The notes beneath the pieces are model-generated. The model did no database searches and was not told the origin of the DNA. It saw nothing but the letters and a program-made list of their open reading frames with translations. Shown here one piece after another: positions 15,007-15,094 of a stretch of 15,094 bases of DNA. Source of the DNA: CAKUFA01 sp963646285 (GTDB lineage: Bacteria; Bacillota; Clostridia; Christensenellales; Aristaeellaceae); contig CAVIWF010000057.1 of the NCBI GenBank assembly GCA_963646285.1, positions 1 through 15,094 on the forward strand, in the 5' to 3' direction. A program made the translations under genes and the position numbers. The first letter of the stretch is position 1, and each line of letters opens with the position of its first letter.

Positions 15007-15036
15007 ACCCTCCCTGCGTCCACATGCCGGGAGGGT
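15007..15036 (+). terminator. Hairpin after the HIT gene
   Basis: ACCCTCCC (15007-15014) pairs with GGGAGGGT (15029-15036) around a 14-base loop, ten bases after the stop codon. Only TTC follows, not a T-run, so intrinsic termination would be weak. Confidence 0.5.
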
Positions 15037-15064
15037 TCAAACCATCAACAAACCCTAGGTGGCG

Positions 15065-15088
15065 TTGGAGGGCTCGCAAGCCCTTCAA
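15065..15088. repeat. Hairpin at the window edge
   Basis: TTGGAGGGCT (15065-15074) pairs with AGCCCTTCAA (15079-15088), with one G:T pair, around the loop CGCA. It is compact and could be a terminator or a leader structure of a gene beyond the window. The downstream sequence that would decide this is cut off. Confidence 0.55.
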
Positions 15089-15094
15089 CTCTAA

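Noticed and set aside
1..15094. Insertion sequences, tRNA/rRNA genes, a second CRISPR type, anti-CRISPR or other defence genes
   Set aside because: No transposase motifs, target-site duplications, RNA gene signatures or extra defence families were seen. Every reliable gene is accounted for by the I-C locus or its chromosomal neighbours.

Overview
The window holds a complete type I-C CRISPR-Cas locus on the minus strand, followed on its right by ordinary chromosomal genes. The cas operon is led by a near-consensus promoter (TTGACT-N17-TATGAT, minus strand) at about 10086-10114. It runs leftwards in the canonical order cas3 - cas5c - cas8c - cas7 - cas4 - cas1 - cas2, with most junctions overlapping or only a few bases apart. 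Next come a leader of about 230 bp (2342-2571) and an array of 35 identical 33-bp repeats with 34 spacers (21-2341). The array may continue beyond the left edge, because no degenerate terminal repeat is seen.

The right third carries a secreted phosphodiester-glycosidase-like protein (plus strand) and, convergent with it, an exported FMN/FAD flavoprotein reductase. The two share a bidirectional terminator. After these comes a plus-strand operon of pgsA (phosphatidylglycerophosphate synthase), an XRE/S24-like regulator and a HIT-family protein. The window ends in hairpin-containing intergenic sequence.

The organism is most likely a GC-rich member of the Bacillota, class Clostridia, possibly a gut Oscillospiraceae-type bacterium. 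This is inferred from strong AGGAGG ribosome sites, Gram-positive signal peptides, an exported FMN-bind/FAD reductase, about 60% GC in the housekeeping genes and the I-C locus type. Genus cannot be read from the sequence.

The genes form a standard adaptive-immunity unit. Cas1-Cas2-Cas4 acquire spacers, Cas5c processes the precursor RNA and joins Cas7 and Cas8c in Cascade, and Cas3 degrades the target. I found no new defence system. The most informative signals lie in the array and leader. Two spacers differ only at four synonymous third-codon positions. Spacer GC falls from about 63% at the distal end to about 38% at the leader end. A strong inverted repeat sits one base from the first repeat. 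A tandem 15-bp direct repeat lies just upstream of the cas promoter. Base composition also differs between the cas3/cas8c/cas7 genes and the cas5/cas4/cas1/cas2 genes.
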